Below are positions 1 to 8,532 of a DNA stretch of 38,292 bases, in pieces. The notes beneath the pieces were generated by a model. The model ran no database searches and was not told where the DNA came from. It saw only the letters and a list, made by a program, of their open reading frames with translations. Origin of the DNA: Vulcanimicrobiota bacterium. Its GTDB lineage: Bacteria > Vulcanimicrobiota > Vulcanimicrobiia > Eremiobacterales > Eremiobacteraceae. The DNA lies in contig JAFAKE010000035.1 in the NCBI GenBank assembly GCA_019235715.1, positions 1-38,292 on the forward strand, in the 5' to 3' direction. How positions within the stretch are numbered: position 1 is the first letter of the stretch; each line of letters begins with the position of its first letter. The position numbers and the translations under genes were made by a program.

Positions 1-2018
1 CGCGGGTCACTTGAGTTGGCGATGACCTGCGTGATGTCGTAGTAGCCTTCGGCGACAAGATTGGTGCCGAGCCGCATGCCGCCGGTCAGCTGCGCGCCCT
101 GATACACGCGCTGCACGTTGGCCACGGCCTGGGAGACGTATAGATTGGTCGGGCCAAACGGTGCCACGGTCCCGCACCCGGCCGAAGACTGATAGATCGC
201 CTGTGCCACAGAGAAGTAACCGGGCGGGAAATAGCCGGCCGGCAGTGCCGATGCGTTGACCTGCGTATTGAGCAGCACGTCGTTTTGGATCTGCTCGTAG
301 AGCGTTGCCGCGAGCTGGCCCGTGCCGATGTGGCGTTGGTACGTCAGGCGATATGACACAGAGCTTGATGGCTGCGGCAGATCGCCTGGACCTGAACCGT
401 ACGCCAATCCGGCGTTGCAATCAAAACGCAGCGATGCTGGATCGGACAATGGTATGGCGTGATAGAAGCCCGCCGGTCCGGCTCCGCCGATATCGATGCT
501 GCCCGCAAAGGCGTCATTTGCGGTTGGCGTCCAGACTGCACCGGCTCCGCCGATCGCCGAATTCGAGGTCTGCGGAGAAAAGCTCCAGCCGGCGTGCGCG
601 TTGAGCGTCAGCTTCGGGCTCGATTCGATCTTGTCGCTGAGCTGGATCGTGCTGTAGTCCGAGATGCTGGACGCGTTTGAAAATGGCGATGTGGATGACA
701 GCAGACCGGTCGTCACGATGTCCGCGTGCGACGTCGTCGCTTGAATTGAAAGCGTATGCCGTTCGCGCGAGGGCAGCACGGCATTGATCGTCGCCCCGCT
801 CGAGCGGCTGTTGGTGAGCGTGCCGTATGGCGACGGAACGCCGGCCACGTAGCGGTCGAGCAGATCGCGGTTGTAATTCGAGTCCGTGTCGAAGAGCGCG
901 AACTGCACCGCGACTGCGCCAACCAGCGCGGTGTCCGTCAGCGTCGCCAGATCTAGATGGCGATCACTGTAATTATTTGGGCCGTAGCCGCAGGGCACCG
1001 GTCCGGTGAAGCGGTTGCAGATCAAGTCGTTGTAGCCGTCGGTCGACACGTACGTCGCCGTGATGGTCTGCGCGCTGCCGAGCGGCGTGCGGATCTTGAA
1101 CAGCGTGCCGCCGGTGTCATTGGCGCCGGCGTGCGTGTAATACAGTCCGCTCGCATCGAGATATGTGAGCCCGTTGAGCGCGCTGTAGGTGCCGCGGCTC
1201 GCCTGCGTCAGCGCGATGCCGATATTACCGGTCGTGCCTGACAGCGAAAGGATGCCTGACGCATTGCCAAACGTGCCGTAGGCCGCGGTGAGCGTGCCTT
1301 GCCAGCTCAGCGTCGGGTCGATAGAGCGAAAGCCGACGCTGCCACCGAGCGAACCAGCGCTCGGTCCGTAGTTCACACCTGCGCTGCTGAACAAATCGGA
1401 GTTGATCGAGCGCAGATCGCCGGCGACGCCTGGCGCGTTCATCGGCACGCCATCGAGCGTCAGGCTGGTTTGCGACGGATCGTGGCCTTCGAGCGACACG
1501 GTCACCTGCGCATCCGAGTCACCGCTGGAATCTGTCGATATGGTCACCCCCGACAGCTTGCCGAGCGCGTCGGTAAGCGTGCTCGACAGTTTGCGCACCG
1601 CGCTGTTCTCGTTGACCGACGTCGTGCTGATCACCGCGCTCGAGCGCACGGTGACGGTGCCGAGCGACTTGACGGATGGCTTCGCGAGTGACACGGCGAC
1701 GCTGACCGCGCGCCCGTCGAGGACCTCGAATTGCGCGGACGTGACCGAATCGTAACCGTTTTTGATCACGCGTGCCCGATAGATGCCCGGCGGCACGTCG
1801 CTGAAATGCACGCTGCCGTCGGGCTGCGACAGCTCGCTCGTCAGCACCGCTCCGTCGAGCAGCACGCGCGCCAGCCCGAGGGGAGCGTGTGTTGCCGCGT
1901 CCGTGACGACGATCGTGATCGACCCGGTGTCATCTGCGCAGGCCGGCGGAGGAGCGCTCATCAACGACAGAAATGCAGCGCACGCGGCCGTGAGGATCAG
2001 AGCGCGAAGACGGACCAT
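1..2018 (-). CDS. TonB-dependent receptor with N-terminal carboxypeptidase-regulatory-like domain (partial, 3' end off window)
   Basis: Reading the minus strand from the ATG at 2018 gives one open frame of 672 codons that leaves the window at base 1. It begins with a signal peptide (about residues 1-28, ending PPPACA-DD). A carboxypeptidase-regulatory-like beta-sandwich follows at about 31-115 (GSITIVVTDAATHAPLG, DGSVHFSDVPPGIYRARV). A TonB plug domain lies at about 125-235, with LSGVTIS, SLTLDGVPMN and GPSAGSLGGSVGFRS. The rest is alternating strands of a 22-stranded barrel; the barrel end is missing. Such receptors import siderophores, cobalamin, oligosaccharides or peptides across the outer membrane using TonB energy. 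The substrate cannot be told. It sits 71 bases after the aminopeptidase gene on the same strand, so peptide-linked uptake is possible but unproven. There is no strong ribosome binding site before the ATG. Family call is firm. Confidence 0.9.
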   Translation of the reverse strand, partial: MVRLRALILTAACAAFLSLMSAPPPACADDTGSITIVVTDAATHAPLGLARVLLDGAVLTSELSQPDGSVHFSDVPPGIYRARVIKNGYDSVTSAQFEVLDGRAVSVAVSLAKPSVKSLGTVTVRSSAVISTTSVNENSAVRKLSSTLTDALGKLSGVTISTDSSGDSDAQVTVSLEGHDPSQTSLTLDGVPMNAPGVAGDLRSINSDLFSSAGVNYGPSAGSLGGSVGFRSIDPTLSWQGTLTAAYGTFGNASGILSLSGTTGNIGIALTQASRGTYSALNGLTYLDASGLYYTHAGANDTGGTLFKIRTPLGSAQTITATYVSTDGYNDLICNRFTGPVPCGYGPNNYSDRHLDLATLTDTALVGAVAVQFALFDTDSNYNRDLLDRYVAGVPSPYGTLTNSRSSGATINAVLPSRERHTLSIQATTSHADIVTTGLLSSTSPFSNASSISDYSTIQLSDKIESSPKLTLNAHAGWSFSPQTSNSAIGGAGAVWTPTANDAFAGSIDIGGAGPAGFYHAIPLSDPASLRFDCNAGLAYGSGPGDLPQPSSSVSYRLTYQRHIGTGQLAATLYEQIQNDVLLNTQVNASALPAGYFPPGYFSVAQAIYQSSAGCGTVAPFGPTNLYVSQAVANVQRVYQGAQLTGGMRLGTNLVAEGYYDITQVIANSSDP

Positions 2019-2089
2019 AGGCAGATTCTAGCGGCGGATGCTTAGGGAAGCTTTAGCATGGGCGCCGCCCAAGACGCGCTAATGCGACC

Positions 2090-3709
2090 TTAATGGACGC
2101 GGCGCCGCGTGCGCACGCGGCCGCTCGACGCGCCGTTGCCCCGCTCGTGGTGCGCCTTCTTGGCTGCTCCATCGACGAACCTGCGGTGCGCCGCATCATC
2201 AGCACGAGCGTGCACCGGCTTCCCCTGCATCGAGGAAGCGAGCCGCACGATGGGCCGCAACGCCACGGCGCTGGGTCCCTTCACGAGCGCCCCTGAATCG
2301 CGCTCCGCCCACGAGGTCCCTGCGATATCCAGATGGATCCACGGCGTATCGTCCACGAACTCTTTGAGGAACATCGCGCCGAAAATCGTCCCCGCTTGGC
2401 GGCCGCCGCTGTTCTTCATATCGGCGATGGGGCTCTTGATCAACTCCGCGTATTCGGGGAAAAGCGGCAGTTCCCAATAGCGCTCGCCATAAGGCTCGGT
2501 CGCACGATGGAATGCATCGGCCCATTCGCGATCGTTGCTCATCACGCCGGTCGAGGTATGGCCGAGCGCGATGACGACCGCGCCGGTCAGCGTCGCGATG
2601 TCGAGCAGGTGTGTCGCTCCGAGTTTGCGCGCATAGACCAAACCATCGGCGAGCACGAGACGGCCTTCGGCATCGGTGTTGATGATCTCGATCGTCTTGC
2701 CGTTCATCGCGCGCACGACGTCGCCGGGCTTGGTCGCCTTACCGGACGGCATGTTCTCGGTCGCGACGACGATGCCGAGCGCGTTCATCTTCAGCTTCAG
2801 GCGTGCGATCGCGGTCATCGCTGCGATTACCGTCGCGCCACCCGCCATATCACCCTTCATGGCGTCCATGTCAAGGGCTGGTTTGAGCGAGATACCGCCG
2901 GTGTCGAACGTGATGCCTTTGCCGATGATGCCGAGTTTGGTCTTCGATCGCTTGTCACCGCTGTAATCGAGCACGATGATTTTCGGCGGCTGATCGCTGC
3001 CGGCGGCCACCGCTAAGAACGAACCCATGCCGAGTTTCTTGATCGCGGGCGTATCGAGCACGTCGACTTTGAAGCCGTACTTCTTGCCGAGATCCTTCGC
3101 GATGTTGGCAAGATGAGTCGGCGTCATGTCGTTCGCCGGCGTGTTCACCATGACGCGCTCGCTATTGGCCGCCTCACCGAGGATCGCGCCGCGCTCAACG
3201 CCGGCTTTGATCTTGGCTTCGGCGCTGTCGCGGCCGACAAGCAAGGTCACCTCAGAGACGTCCGTGTGCTGCACGTCGTTCTTGGTGCGGTACGACGCCG
3301 GCTCGAACGTCGCCATCATGGCCCCTTCGGCGAACAGCTCGCCGATCAGATCCGGCTCGACGCCGGGCAGGTCCGGCAGCAGCAAGGCGATCTTGCGCGC
3401 GCCGCGCCGTTGCGCCAGGCGAACCGCGCTGCCCGCAAAACGCGCCATCGCGGCAGCGTTGCGGTTGAACGAAGGTCCCAAACCTATGACAAAAACTCGC
3501 TTGCTCGGGAGCGCGGTGGACGGCAGGACATGCAGTTCGTCCTCGCGCCCTTTGATCTCGCCGGCGCGGTACATGTCGCGGATGATGCTGCCGAGGGGCT
3601 TATCGAGCGCCTTGACCGCATCGGTGACTTCGCCGTCCGAGAAGACGGGAACTGCAATGGCATCGACGCGCAGCTGCAATGGATTGTCTGTGCTGACCTG
3701 TATCTTCAT
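2090..3709 (-). CDS. pepA: Leucyl aminopeptidase (M17 family, PepA-like)
   Basis: This 539-residue protein is a cytosolic M17 aminopeptidase, a two-metal enzyme that removes N-terminal residues from peptides and normally works as a hexamer. The N-terminal macro-like domain spans about 1-165. The catalytic domain carries GKGITFDTGGISLKP (263-277), with the catalytic lysine and a metal-binding aspartate, and the signature NTDAEGRL (344-351). The start ATG at 3709 gives MKIQVSTDN, the usual M17 beginning; the open frame extends 45 codons further upstream, but that part is arginine-rich and unlike the family. After the usual C-terminus (about 495) there is an extra basic tail of about 45 residues ending RTRRRVH, which is unusual. 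It is divergent from purM across 88 bases and precedes the TonB receptor gene. Confidence 0.95.
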   Translation of the reverse strand: MKIQVSTDNPLQLRVDAIAVPVFSDGEVTDAVKALDKPLGSIIRDMYRAGEIKGREDELHVLPSTALPSKRVFVIGLGPSFNRNAAAMARFAGSAVRLAQRRGARKIALLLPDLPGVEPDLIGELFAEGAMMATFEPASYRTKNDVQHTDVSEVTLLVGRDSAEAKIKAGVERGAILGEAANSERVMVNTPANDMTPTHLANIAKDLGKKYGFKVDVLDTPAIKKLGMGSFLAVAAGSDQPPKIIVLDYSGDKRSKTKLGIIGKGITFDTGGISLKPALDMDAMKGDMAGGATVIAAMTAIARLKLKMNALGIVVATENMPSGKATKPGDVVRAMNGKTIEIINTDAEGRLVLADGLVYARKLGATHLLDIATLTGAVVIALGHTSTGVMSNDREWADAFHRATEPYGERYWELPLFPEYAELIKSPIADMKNSGGRQAGTIFGAMFLKEFVDDTPWIHLDIAGTSWAERDSGALVKGPSAVALRPIVRLASSMQGKPVHARADDAAHRRFVDGAAKKAHHERGNGASSGRVRTRRRVH

Positions 3710-3797
3710 AAGCAGCGCGCGTTTCGCCGCAGCGCGGATGCGAACCTGGAGGGCGAACATAAGGGCTGCGCACCGCCGTGCGCGAAGCCAAGCCCAC

Positions 3798-4805
3798 GTG
3801 ACGGACGCGTACGCGAAGGCCGGCGTCGACATACGAGCCGGCAACGAAACGGTCGCGCGCTATCGGGAGGTCCTCCCCGAGCGGCGCGATCCACGCGTGC
3901 TCGAGGGCATTGGCGGCTTCGGCGGTTGCTTTGCATTGCGCGGCATGCGAGACGCAGTGCTCGTCGCGTCAACGGACGGCGTCGGCACCAAGCTGCTTGT
4001 CGCGGCGCAGCTGAAAAAATACGACACGATTGGGCACGACCTTGTCAATCATTGCGTCAATGACATCTTATGCCTCAACGCGCAGCCGCTGTTCTTCCTT
4101 GACTATCTCGCGGTCGGCAAGCTCGAACCGGCGATAGCCGCCTCGATTGTCGGCAGCATCGGCGCAGCCTGCGCGGATCACGACATGGCGTTGCTGGGCG
4201 GCGAGACCGCCGAGATGCCGGGCCTTTATCAGCCGCAGCATTTCGATCTTGCCGGCACGATCGTGGGCGGCGTCGAGCGCGACGATCTCACTGACATCGC
4301 GCGCGTCGTTGCCGGCGATATCGTGATCGGTCTGCCCTCGAACGGCTTTCAGACCAACGGCTACTCGCTCGTGCGCGCGACGCTGTCGCCAGAACGCTGG
4401 GGCGAGCCGTTCGGCGCGGGCACGATCGGCGACGCCCTGCTCGCGATTCATCCTTCTTATATGCGCGCCGTACGCGCGGCGCAAGCGGCCGGCGTTTCGA
4501 TCCACGGAATGGCGCATATCACCGGCGGCGGCCTCACCGACAACCTCCCGCGCGCGTTGCCGGCGGGAGTCGTGGCGCGCCTCTACCCGGAGAAGTGGCA
4601 CGTGCCGCCGATCATCGACCTCGTCGTGCGAGAAGCGCACCTGGATCGTGAGACCGCGTTCCACACGTTCAATATGGGCATTGGTTTCTGCACGATCGTC
4701 GCCGCGCGCGATACGCAGGCCGCACTCGCCGCGATGCCGGGCGCGCTGGCGATCGGGGAGATCGAACCGCTCGGTCCTTGCGCACCGCGCGTGATCTTCG
4801 CGTGA
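3798..4805 (+). CDS. purM: Phosphoribosylformylglycinamidine cyclo-ligase (AIR synthetase)
   Basis: PurM closes the imidazole ring of FGAM to AIR with ATP, in step five of de novo purine synthesis. The 335-residue product has the expected length. It starts VTDAYAKAGVDI, matching the family start, and shows STDGVGTKLL, HDLVNHCVNDIL, LGGETAEMPG, GLPSNGFQTNGYSLVR and ITGGGLTDNLPR, all PurM landmarks for ATP and substrate binding. The GTG at 3798 is chosen because the family N-terminus begins there; an in-frame ATG 60 bases upstream would add arginine-rich residues unlike PurM. No clear ribosome binding site is visible. The stop overlaps the GTG start of purN by four bases (GTGA), so the two are translationally coupled. 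It opens the purM-purN-pyk operon. Confidence 0.96.
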   Translation: MTDAYAKAGVDIRAGNETVARYREVLPERRDPRVLEGIGGFGGCFALRGMRDAVLVASTDGVGTKLLVAAQLKKYDTIGHDLVNHCVNDILCLNAQPLFFLDYLAVGKLEPAIAASIVGSIGAACADHDMALLGGETAEMPGLYQPQHFDLAGTIVGGVERDDLTDIARVVAGDIVIGLPSNGFQTNGYSLVRATLSPERWGEPFGAGTIGDALLAIHPSYMRAVRAAQAAGVSIHGMAHITGGGLTDNLPRALPAGVVARLYPEKWHVPPIIDLVVREAHLDRETAFHTFNMGIGFCTIVAARDTQAALAAMPGALAIGEIEPLGPCAPRVIFA

Positions 4806-5455
4806 CTCAGACGGCCGCGTTTCCGACGGCCGTCCTCGTCTCGGGCAGCGGCACCAATCTGCAAGCGGTGATCGACCGCTGCCGCAGTGGCGCACTGCCT
4901 CTCGACATACGTCTCGTCGTCTCAAATCGCGCCGACGCATACGCGCTTGCGCGCGCGCAGGCAGCGGGGATTCCGACGCTCGTGCTGCCGTTGGAGACTG
5001 GGGAACCTCGCGCCAAGTACGCGCGCGAGCTCGCAGCTGCCGTCGAACGGAGCGGCGCACACCTGGTGTTGCTGCTCGGCTGGATGCACGTGCTCGCGCC
5101 CGAGTTTCTCGATGCCGGGTTTGCCGGCGTGCTCAATCTGCATCCGTCGTATCTGCCTGATGATCCCTCGGCCGACGAGGTGACGTTTCCGGACGGCACT
5201 CGATCCAAAGTATTCCGCGGGCCGCACGCGCTGCGCGATGCGCTGCAGGCCGGCATGAAGATTACCGGCGCAACGCTGATCGAGATCACGCCTGCGGTCG
5301 ATCGCGGTCCCGTGCTCGCCCGCCGTACGTTTTCCTTGCGCGAAGGCGATACGGTCGAGTCGGCGCTCGAACGGCTGCATCTCGTCGAGCAAGAGGTCGT
5401 GCAGGAAGGCGTCCTCGCCTGGCTGCGCGTGCATGCGCCGGCCGTTGTGCGATGA
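4802..5455 (+). CDS. purN: Phosphoribosylglycinamide formyltransferase, variant form
   Basis: The 217-residue protein belongs to the formyltransferase family that transfers a formyl group from 10-formyl-THF to GAR in purine synthesis. VLVSGSGTNLQAVIDRC is the phosphate-binding start, and LNLHPSYLP gives the catalytic Asn and His, with the catalytic Asp in AVDRGPVLAR. Two things differ from classical PurN: about 18 extra residues follow the HPSYLP motif (DDPSADEVTFPDGTRS...), and the usual TxxH before the Asp is GATLIEIT, so the histidine there is replaced by isoleucine. The GTG start at 4802 overlaps the purM stop and the TGA stop overlaps the pyk ATG, so it is coupled on both sides. Placement directly after purM supports the PurN role. 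Confidence 0.88.
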   Translation: MTQTAAFPTAVLVSGSGTNLQAVIDRCRSGALPLDIRLVVSNRADAYALARAQAAGIPTLVLPLETGEPRAKYARELAAAVERSGAHLVLLLGWMHVLAPEFLDAGFAGVLNLHPSYLPDDPSADEVTFPDGTRSKVFRGPHALRDALQAGMKITGATLIEITPAVDRGPVLARRTFSLREGDTVESALERLHLVEQEVVQEGVLAWLRVHAPAVVR

Positions 5456-6879
5456 CGCAACGCATCCGGCGCACGAAGGTCGTCGCGACCCTTGGCCCGA
5501 GCTGCCGCGCCCCTGGCATGGTCGACAAGCTCGTCAAGGCAGGCGTGGATGTCTTTCGCGTCAACCTCTCGCACGCGACATTGGGTGAACTGGACGAATG
5601 GATCGCGGTCGTGCGCGCCGCTGCGACAGCGCAAGGGAGAACGATCGGCGTGCTCGCCGACCTGCAGGGCCCGAAGCTGCGTCTTGGACGCCTGCGCGAT
5701 CACGCGCCGCTGACGCTGCAGGCCGGCGCACCCGTCGAGATCACGACACAAGACGTCGAGGGCACATCCGCACGCCTTTCCACACGCTATAGCGCGCTGC
5801 CTCACGACGTGAAGAAGGGCGACCGCATCCTGCTTGCTGATGGCGCGGTCGAGCTGCGCGTCGAAGCGGTTGAAGGCGACAGCGTGCGCTGCATCGTCGT
5901 CAACGGCGGCACGATCAAGGAGCACGCGGGCATGAACCTTCCCGGCGTCGCGGTATCATCGCCCGCGCTCACGGAAAAGGACCGCGTCGATCTCGATCAT
6001 GCGGTCAAAGCCGGCGCTGATTTCATCGCCCTGTCTTTCGTGCGTGATCCTGCAGACGTGCGCGAAACCAAGGCCGCGATTGCGGCAGCCGGCGGCGACG
6101 CGCCGGTGATCGCCAAGATCGAGCGGCCGGAAGCGATTGAAGAGCTCGACCAGATCATCGATGAGTCCGACGCGGTCATGGTGGCGCGCGGCGATCTTGG
6201 CGTCGAAATGCTTGCCGAACGCGTGCCGATGCTGCAAAAGCTCATCATCAAGCGCGCCGGCGCGCTGCTCAAACCCGTCATCACGGCGACGCAAATGCTG
6301 GAGTCGATGGTGCACGCGCCCCGGCCGACGCGCGCAGAGGCATCGGATGTCGCCAACGCGATCATCGATGGCACTGACGCTATCATGCTTTCGGAAGAGA
6401 CGTCAGCCGGAGAGTATCCGCTCGAGTCTGTCGAGACGATGGTGCGCATCGCGCTTGAGACCGAGGAGTTCTTCCCGCCGCGCGTGCGGCGCAGCGTACG
6501 CGTCGACAGCGATTCGCACGCGATCTCGCATGCGGCGTGCAGCATCACGGAGAGCATCGACGTGCGCTGCATCGCGGCGTTCACGCAAAGCGGTTTTTCC
6601 GCCCGCATCGTCAGCAAGGACCGGCCGAAAGTGCCGATCTACGCCTACGCGCCCAACGAGGTGATCACGCGCAGGCTCGCGCTCGACTGGGGCGTCATCC
6701 CGTGTCTCGTGACATTCGGCGGCTCAACCGACGAGCTGATCGCTTCCGTCGAAGCGGATCTGCTCGCTCGCCGCGCCGTGACGCCAGGCGAAGCTGTCGT
6801 GGTGGTTGGCGGAACGCCGATGGGCGTGCGCGGCAGAACGAACTTTCTGAAAATCGTCCGGCCGAGCGCTCCGTCGTAA
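5452..6879 (+). CDS. pyk: Pyruvate kinase
   Basis: This 475-residue cytosolic enzyme transfers phosphate from phosphoenolpyruvate to ADP in the last step of glycolysis. It starts TKVVATLGPSC, followed by DVFRVNLSHA and LADLQGPKLRLG (substrate and metal site). The signature around the catalytic lysine is IAKIERPEAIEEL, followed by MVARGDLGVE and ITATQMLESM. The B domain and C-terminal domain are both present, ending VVVVGGTPMGVRGRTN. Length is normal. The ATG overlaps the purN TGA (ATGA), so glycolytic pyk is translated as the third gene of a purine operon, an uncommon pairing. No terminator is obvious in the 37 bases before the next gene. Confidence 0.97.
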   Translation: MTQRIRRTKVVATLGPSCRAPGMVDKLVKAGVDVFRVNLSHATLGELDEWIAVVRAAATAQGRTIGVLADLQGPKLRLGRLRDHAPLTLQAGAPVEITTQDVEGTSARLSTRYSALPHDVKKGDRILLADGAVELRVEAVEGDSVRCIVVNGGTIKEHAGMNLPGVAVSSPALTEKDRVDLDHAVKAGADFIALSFVRDPADVRETKAAIAAAGGDAPVIAKIERPEAIEELDQIIDESDAVMVARGDLGVEMLAERVPMLQKLIIKRAGALLKPVITATQMLESMVHAPRPTRAEASDVANAIIDGTDAIMLSEETSAGEYPLESVETMVRIALETEEFFPPRVRRSVRVDSDSHAISHAACSITESIDVRCIAAFTQSGFSARIVSKDRPKVPIYAYAPNEVITRRLALDWGVIPCLVTFGGSTDELIASVEADLLARRAVTPGEAVVVVGGTPMGVRGRTNFLKIVRPSAPS

Positions 6880-6916
6880 GGCGGGGCGGCGACACGCAGC
6901 CGCAGAACCCGCGCTT

Positions 6917-7435
6917 ATGACGCATAACAAATGCTTCTACGGTCATCCTCTTCGAGTTGTTGTTGCGGCGGCGCTGGCGCTCGCCGCGTCCAGCATCTCA
7001 GCCAGTCGCGCCGATACGACCGCAGCGCCAACCGCGACGCCGAAACATCTCGCTCCGCAGCACGTCACCGCACACTTTCCCGTGCCGGTGAATACGCCGC
7101 TCGGTTATCGCGTCGAGATGAGCGAGCAATTCAGCAACGGAGCGCCGTTCACGGGCGCGCTCGTGTTCAAAGTCAACAACGAGGGCATCATCAACGGCGT
7201 TTACGAAGCCGACTCGATCCGCCCCGATCCGCTCTACGGGCAGCGCGAGGTCGTGACCGGCGGTATCTCGAGCGGCAACAAGATCCGCTTGCAGATCGGC
7301 GTCGGCACGGTCGCGCTCACCGTGCGCGGCGACATCACGCAGCACGCCATCAAGGCATCGGCCTCACGCGGTGGGGCGATCCTGATCTTCAACGGCGAGC
7401 GCGTGCATCTGCAAAAGCCGCCGCAACAGACCTAA
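6917..7435 (+). CDS. Small secreted protein of unknown function
   Basis: I do not recognise this 172-residue protein. It has a clear signal peptide: basic MTHNKCFYGHPLRV, then a hydrophobic stretch VVAAALALAASSISA, with likely cleavage near SRA-DTT (about residue 33). The mature part is a single compact beta-rich domain with no cysteines visible after the signal; phrases such as YRVEMSEQFSNGAPFTGALVF and GISSGNKIRLQIGVGTVALTV suggest a beta-sandwich. There is no lipobox or anchor, so a periplasmic or secreted location is inferred. It lies 37 bases after pyk on the same strand and may be read through from it, and it is convergent with the duplicated secreted genes to the right. Confidence 0.75.
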   Translation: MTHNKCFYGHPLRVVVAAALALAASSISASRADTTAAPTATPKHLAPQHVTAHFPVPVNTPLGYRVEMSEQFSNGAPFTGALVFKVNNEGIINGVYEADSIRPDPLYGQREVVTGGISSGNKIRLQIGVGTVALTVRGDITQHAIKASASRGGAILIFNGERVHLQKPPQQT

Positions 7436-7459
7436 CCGCGCAACAACCTTATACGGCCG

Positions 7460-8518
7460 CTACTTGGTGCACGTCAGGTCGATGCGGAAATCCGCCGGCT
7501 TCTTGTAGTGCGGCACGTTCGGCAGCGCGTTCTGCGTCTTATCGTCGAACGTGACCAGCAGGCGCACGGGCGTGTCCGTCGCATCGAACGGGTTCCAGCC
7601 GAACGCCTGCGCGAACGTATAGTCGCTGCCCGCGGGCCAATCATAGCCCGGTTTGGTGTTGATGTGAAATCCACCGTAGACGTTTGCTGAGGATGCATTG
7701 TTACCGCTCTGCGTGATGAGATATTCATCCGTGACGCGAGTGCCGACGAATTTCGTACCCTGATCGGAACCGGGGCCCGGTATAAGGCCGCGATTTGTCG
7801 CGTTGACCCACGTCTGTGTGACGAGCCATCCATACTGGTCTTTGGGCGCTGAGCCGACCGGATTCGGCCCGATTGCGGTGACTCGCATCTTCCAGACACC
7901 GTTCGACATCCATTGATTCATGCAGCCTTCGGTCGCCGCGACTTGGTTGGACCCGCCCTGTGCCTGCGCAGCAGCACCCGTCGCGACGCAGCCGAGATTG
8001 AAATGGAAGTTGTACTTGGGGGTGCTGAAGTGCGGTTTGTTCTGCGTCGCGAGCAGCGTGCCGTTAAACGTGATGCCAAGGCCCTTGGGCTTGTCGGACG
8101 GATCGAGGGTTGCACTGCTGAGGAATACTTGCTTGTACGTGAACTGTCCGGCCGGCGCAAAATTGTTGTTGCCGACGTTTCCAAGCGACAAAGTGCCGGT
8201 GGTCGAACCTCTTGCGGTGAGAGTGCTGTTGGCAAGCTCGAGCGTCTGGTCTTGCAGCTGCGAGTCGGCTGGCGACAATTGTCCGTTCGTTCCGTTGCGC
8301 CAGACCTCGGTGATCTGCCAGCCGGTCTGCTGGCTGCCGTTCATATAAGGCTCGACCGCCGTCACTTCCACGCGCCACAGCCCGTTGAACAACCACTGAT
8401 TCATGCAGCCTTCTTGAGTGAGATTGTCGGCGCGGCTGCTCGAGCCGCCAAGCGCTGCGAGCGACACGGTGACGGCCGCGAATAGGCAAAGAACGGACCA
8501 GACGACCAGTCTGCGCAT
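7460..8518 (-). CDS. Secreted protein with two internal repeats (tandem paralogue, downstream copy)
   Basis: The 352-residue protein starts with a signal peptide (MRRLVVWSVLCLFAAVTVSLAALGGSSSRA). The mature part is built from two copies of one domain, each opening with GCMNQW: GCMNQWLFNGLWRVEVTAVEP at about 38 and GCMNQWMSNGVWKMRVTAIGP at about 197. Each copy continues into a TGWQITEVWRN / YGWLVTQTWVN strand and ends in an FHFNLGCV or FRIDLTC cysteine, suggesting one disulfide per domain. No family is recognised. It is closely similar to the neighbouring gene over its whole length, so it arose by tandem duplication. AGGAG lies 6 bases before the ATG. The gap to the upstream copy is 14 bases, so the two are probably co-transcribed. 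Confidence 0.88.
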   Translation of the reverse strand: MRRLVVWSVLCLFAAVTVSLAALGGSSSRADNLTQEGCMNQWLFNGLWRVEVTAVEPYMNGSQQTGWQITEVWRNGTNGQLSPADSQLQDQTLELANSTLTARGSTTGTLSLGNVGNNNFAPAGQFTYKQVFLSSATLDPSDKPKGLGITFNGTLLATQNKPHFSTPKYNFHFNLGCVATGAAAQAQGGSNQVAATEGCMNQWMSNGVWKMRVTAIGPNPVGSAPKDQYGWLVTQTWVNATNRGLIPGPGSDQGTKFVGTRVTDEYLITQSGNNASSANVYGGFHINTKPGYDWPAGSDYTFAQAFGWNPFDATDTPVRLLVTFDDKTQNALPNVPHYKKPADFRIDLTCTK

Positions 8519-8532
8519 GATCAGCTCCTATA

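Noticed and set aside
305-2045. Several plus-strand frames (60-130 codons) across the left end
   Set aside because: They are arginine-rich and lie opposite the TonB receptor, which has domain matches along its whole length.
2059-2071. Short hairpin TGGGC-GCC-GCCCA between pepA and the TonB receptor as a terminator
   Set aside because: The stem is only 5 bp and there is no T-run.
2333-4063. Plus-strand frames of 227 and 316 codons opposite pepA
   Set aside because: Arg/His-rich shadow frames of a GC-rich gene, no family match, no ribosome binding site.
4068-5925. Minus-strand frames of 330 and 372 codons opposite purM, purN and pyk
   Set aside because: The plus strand encodes three clear enzymes; the antisense products are low-quality Arg/Ala-rich sequence.
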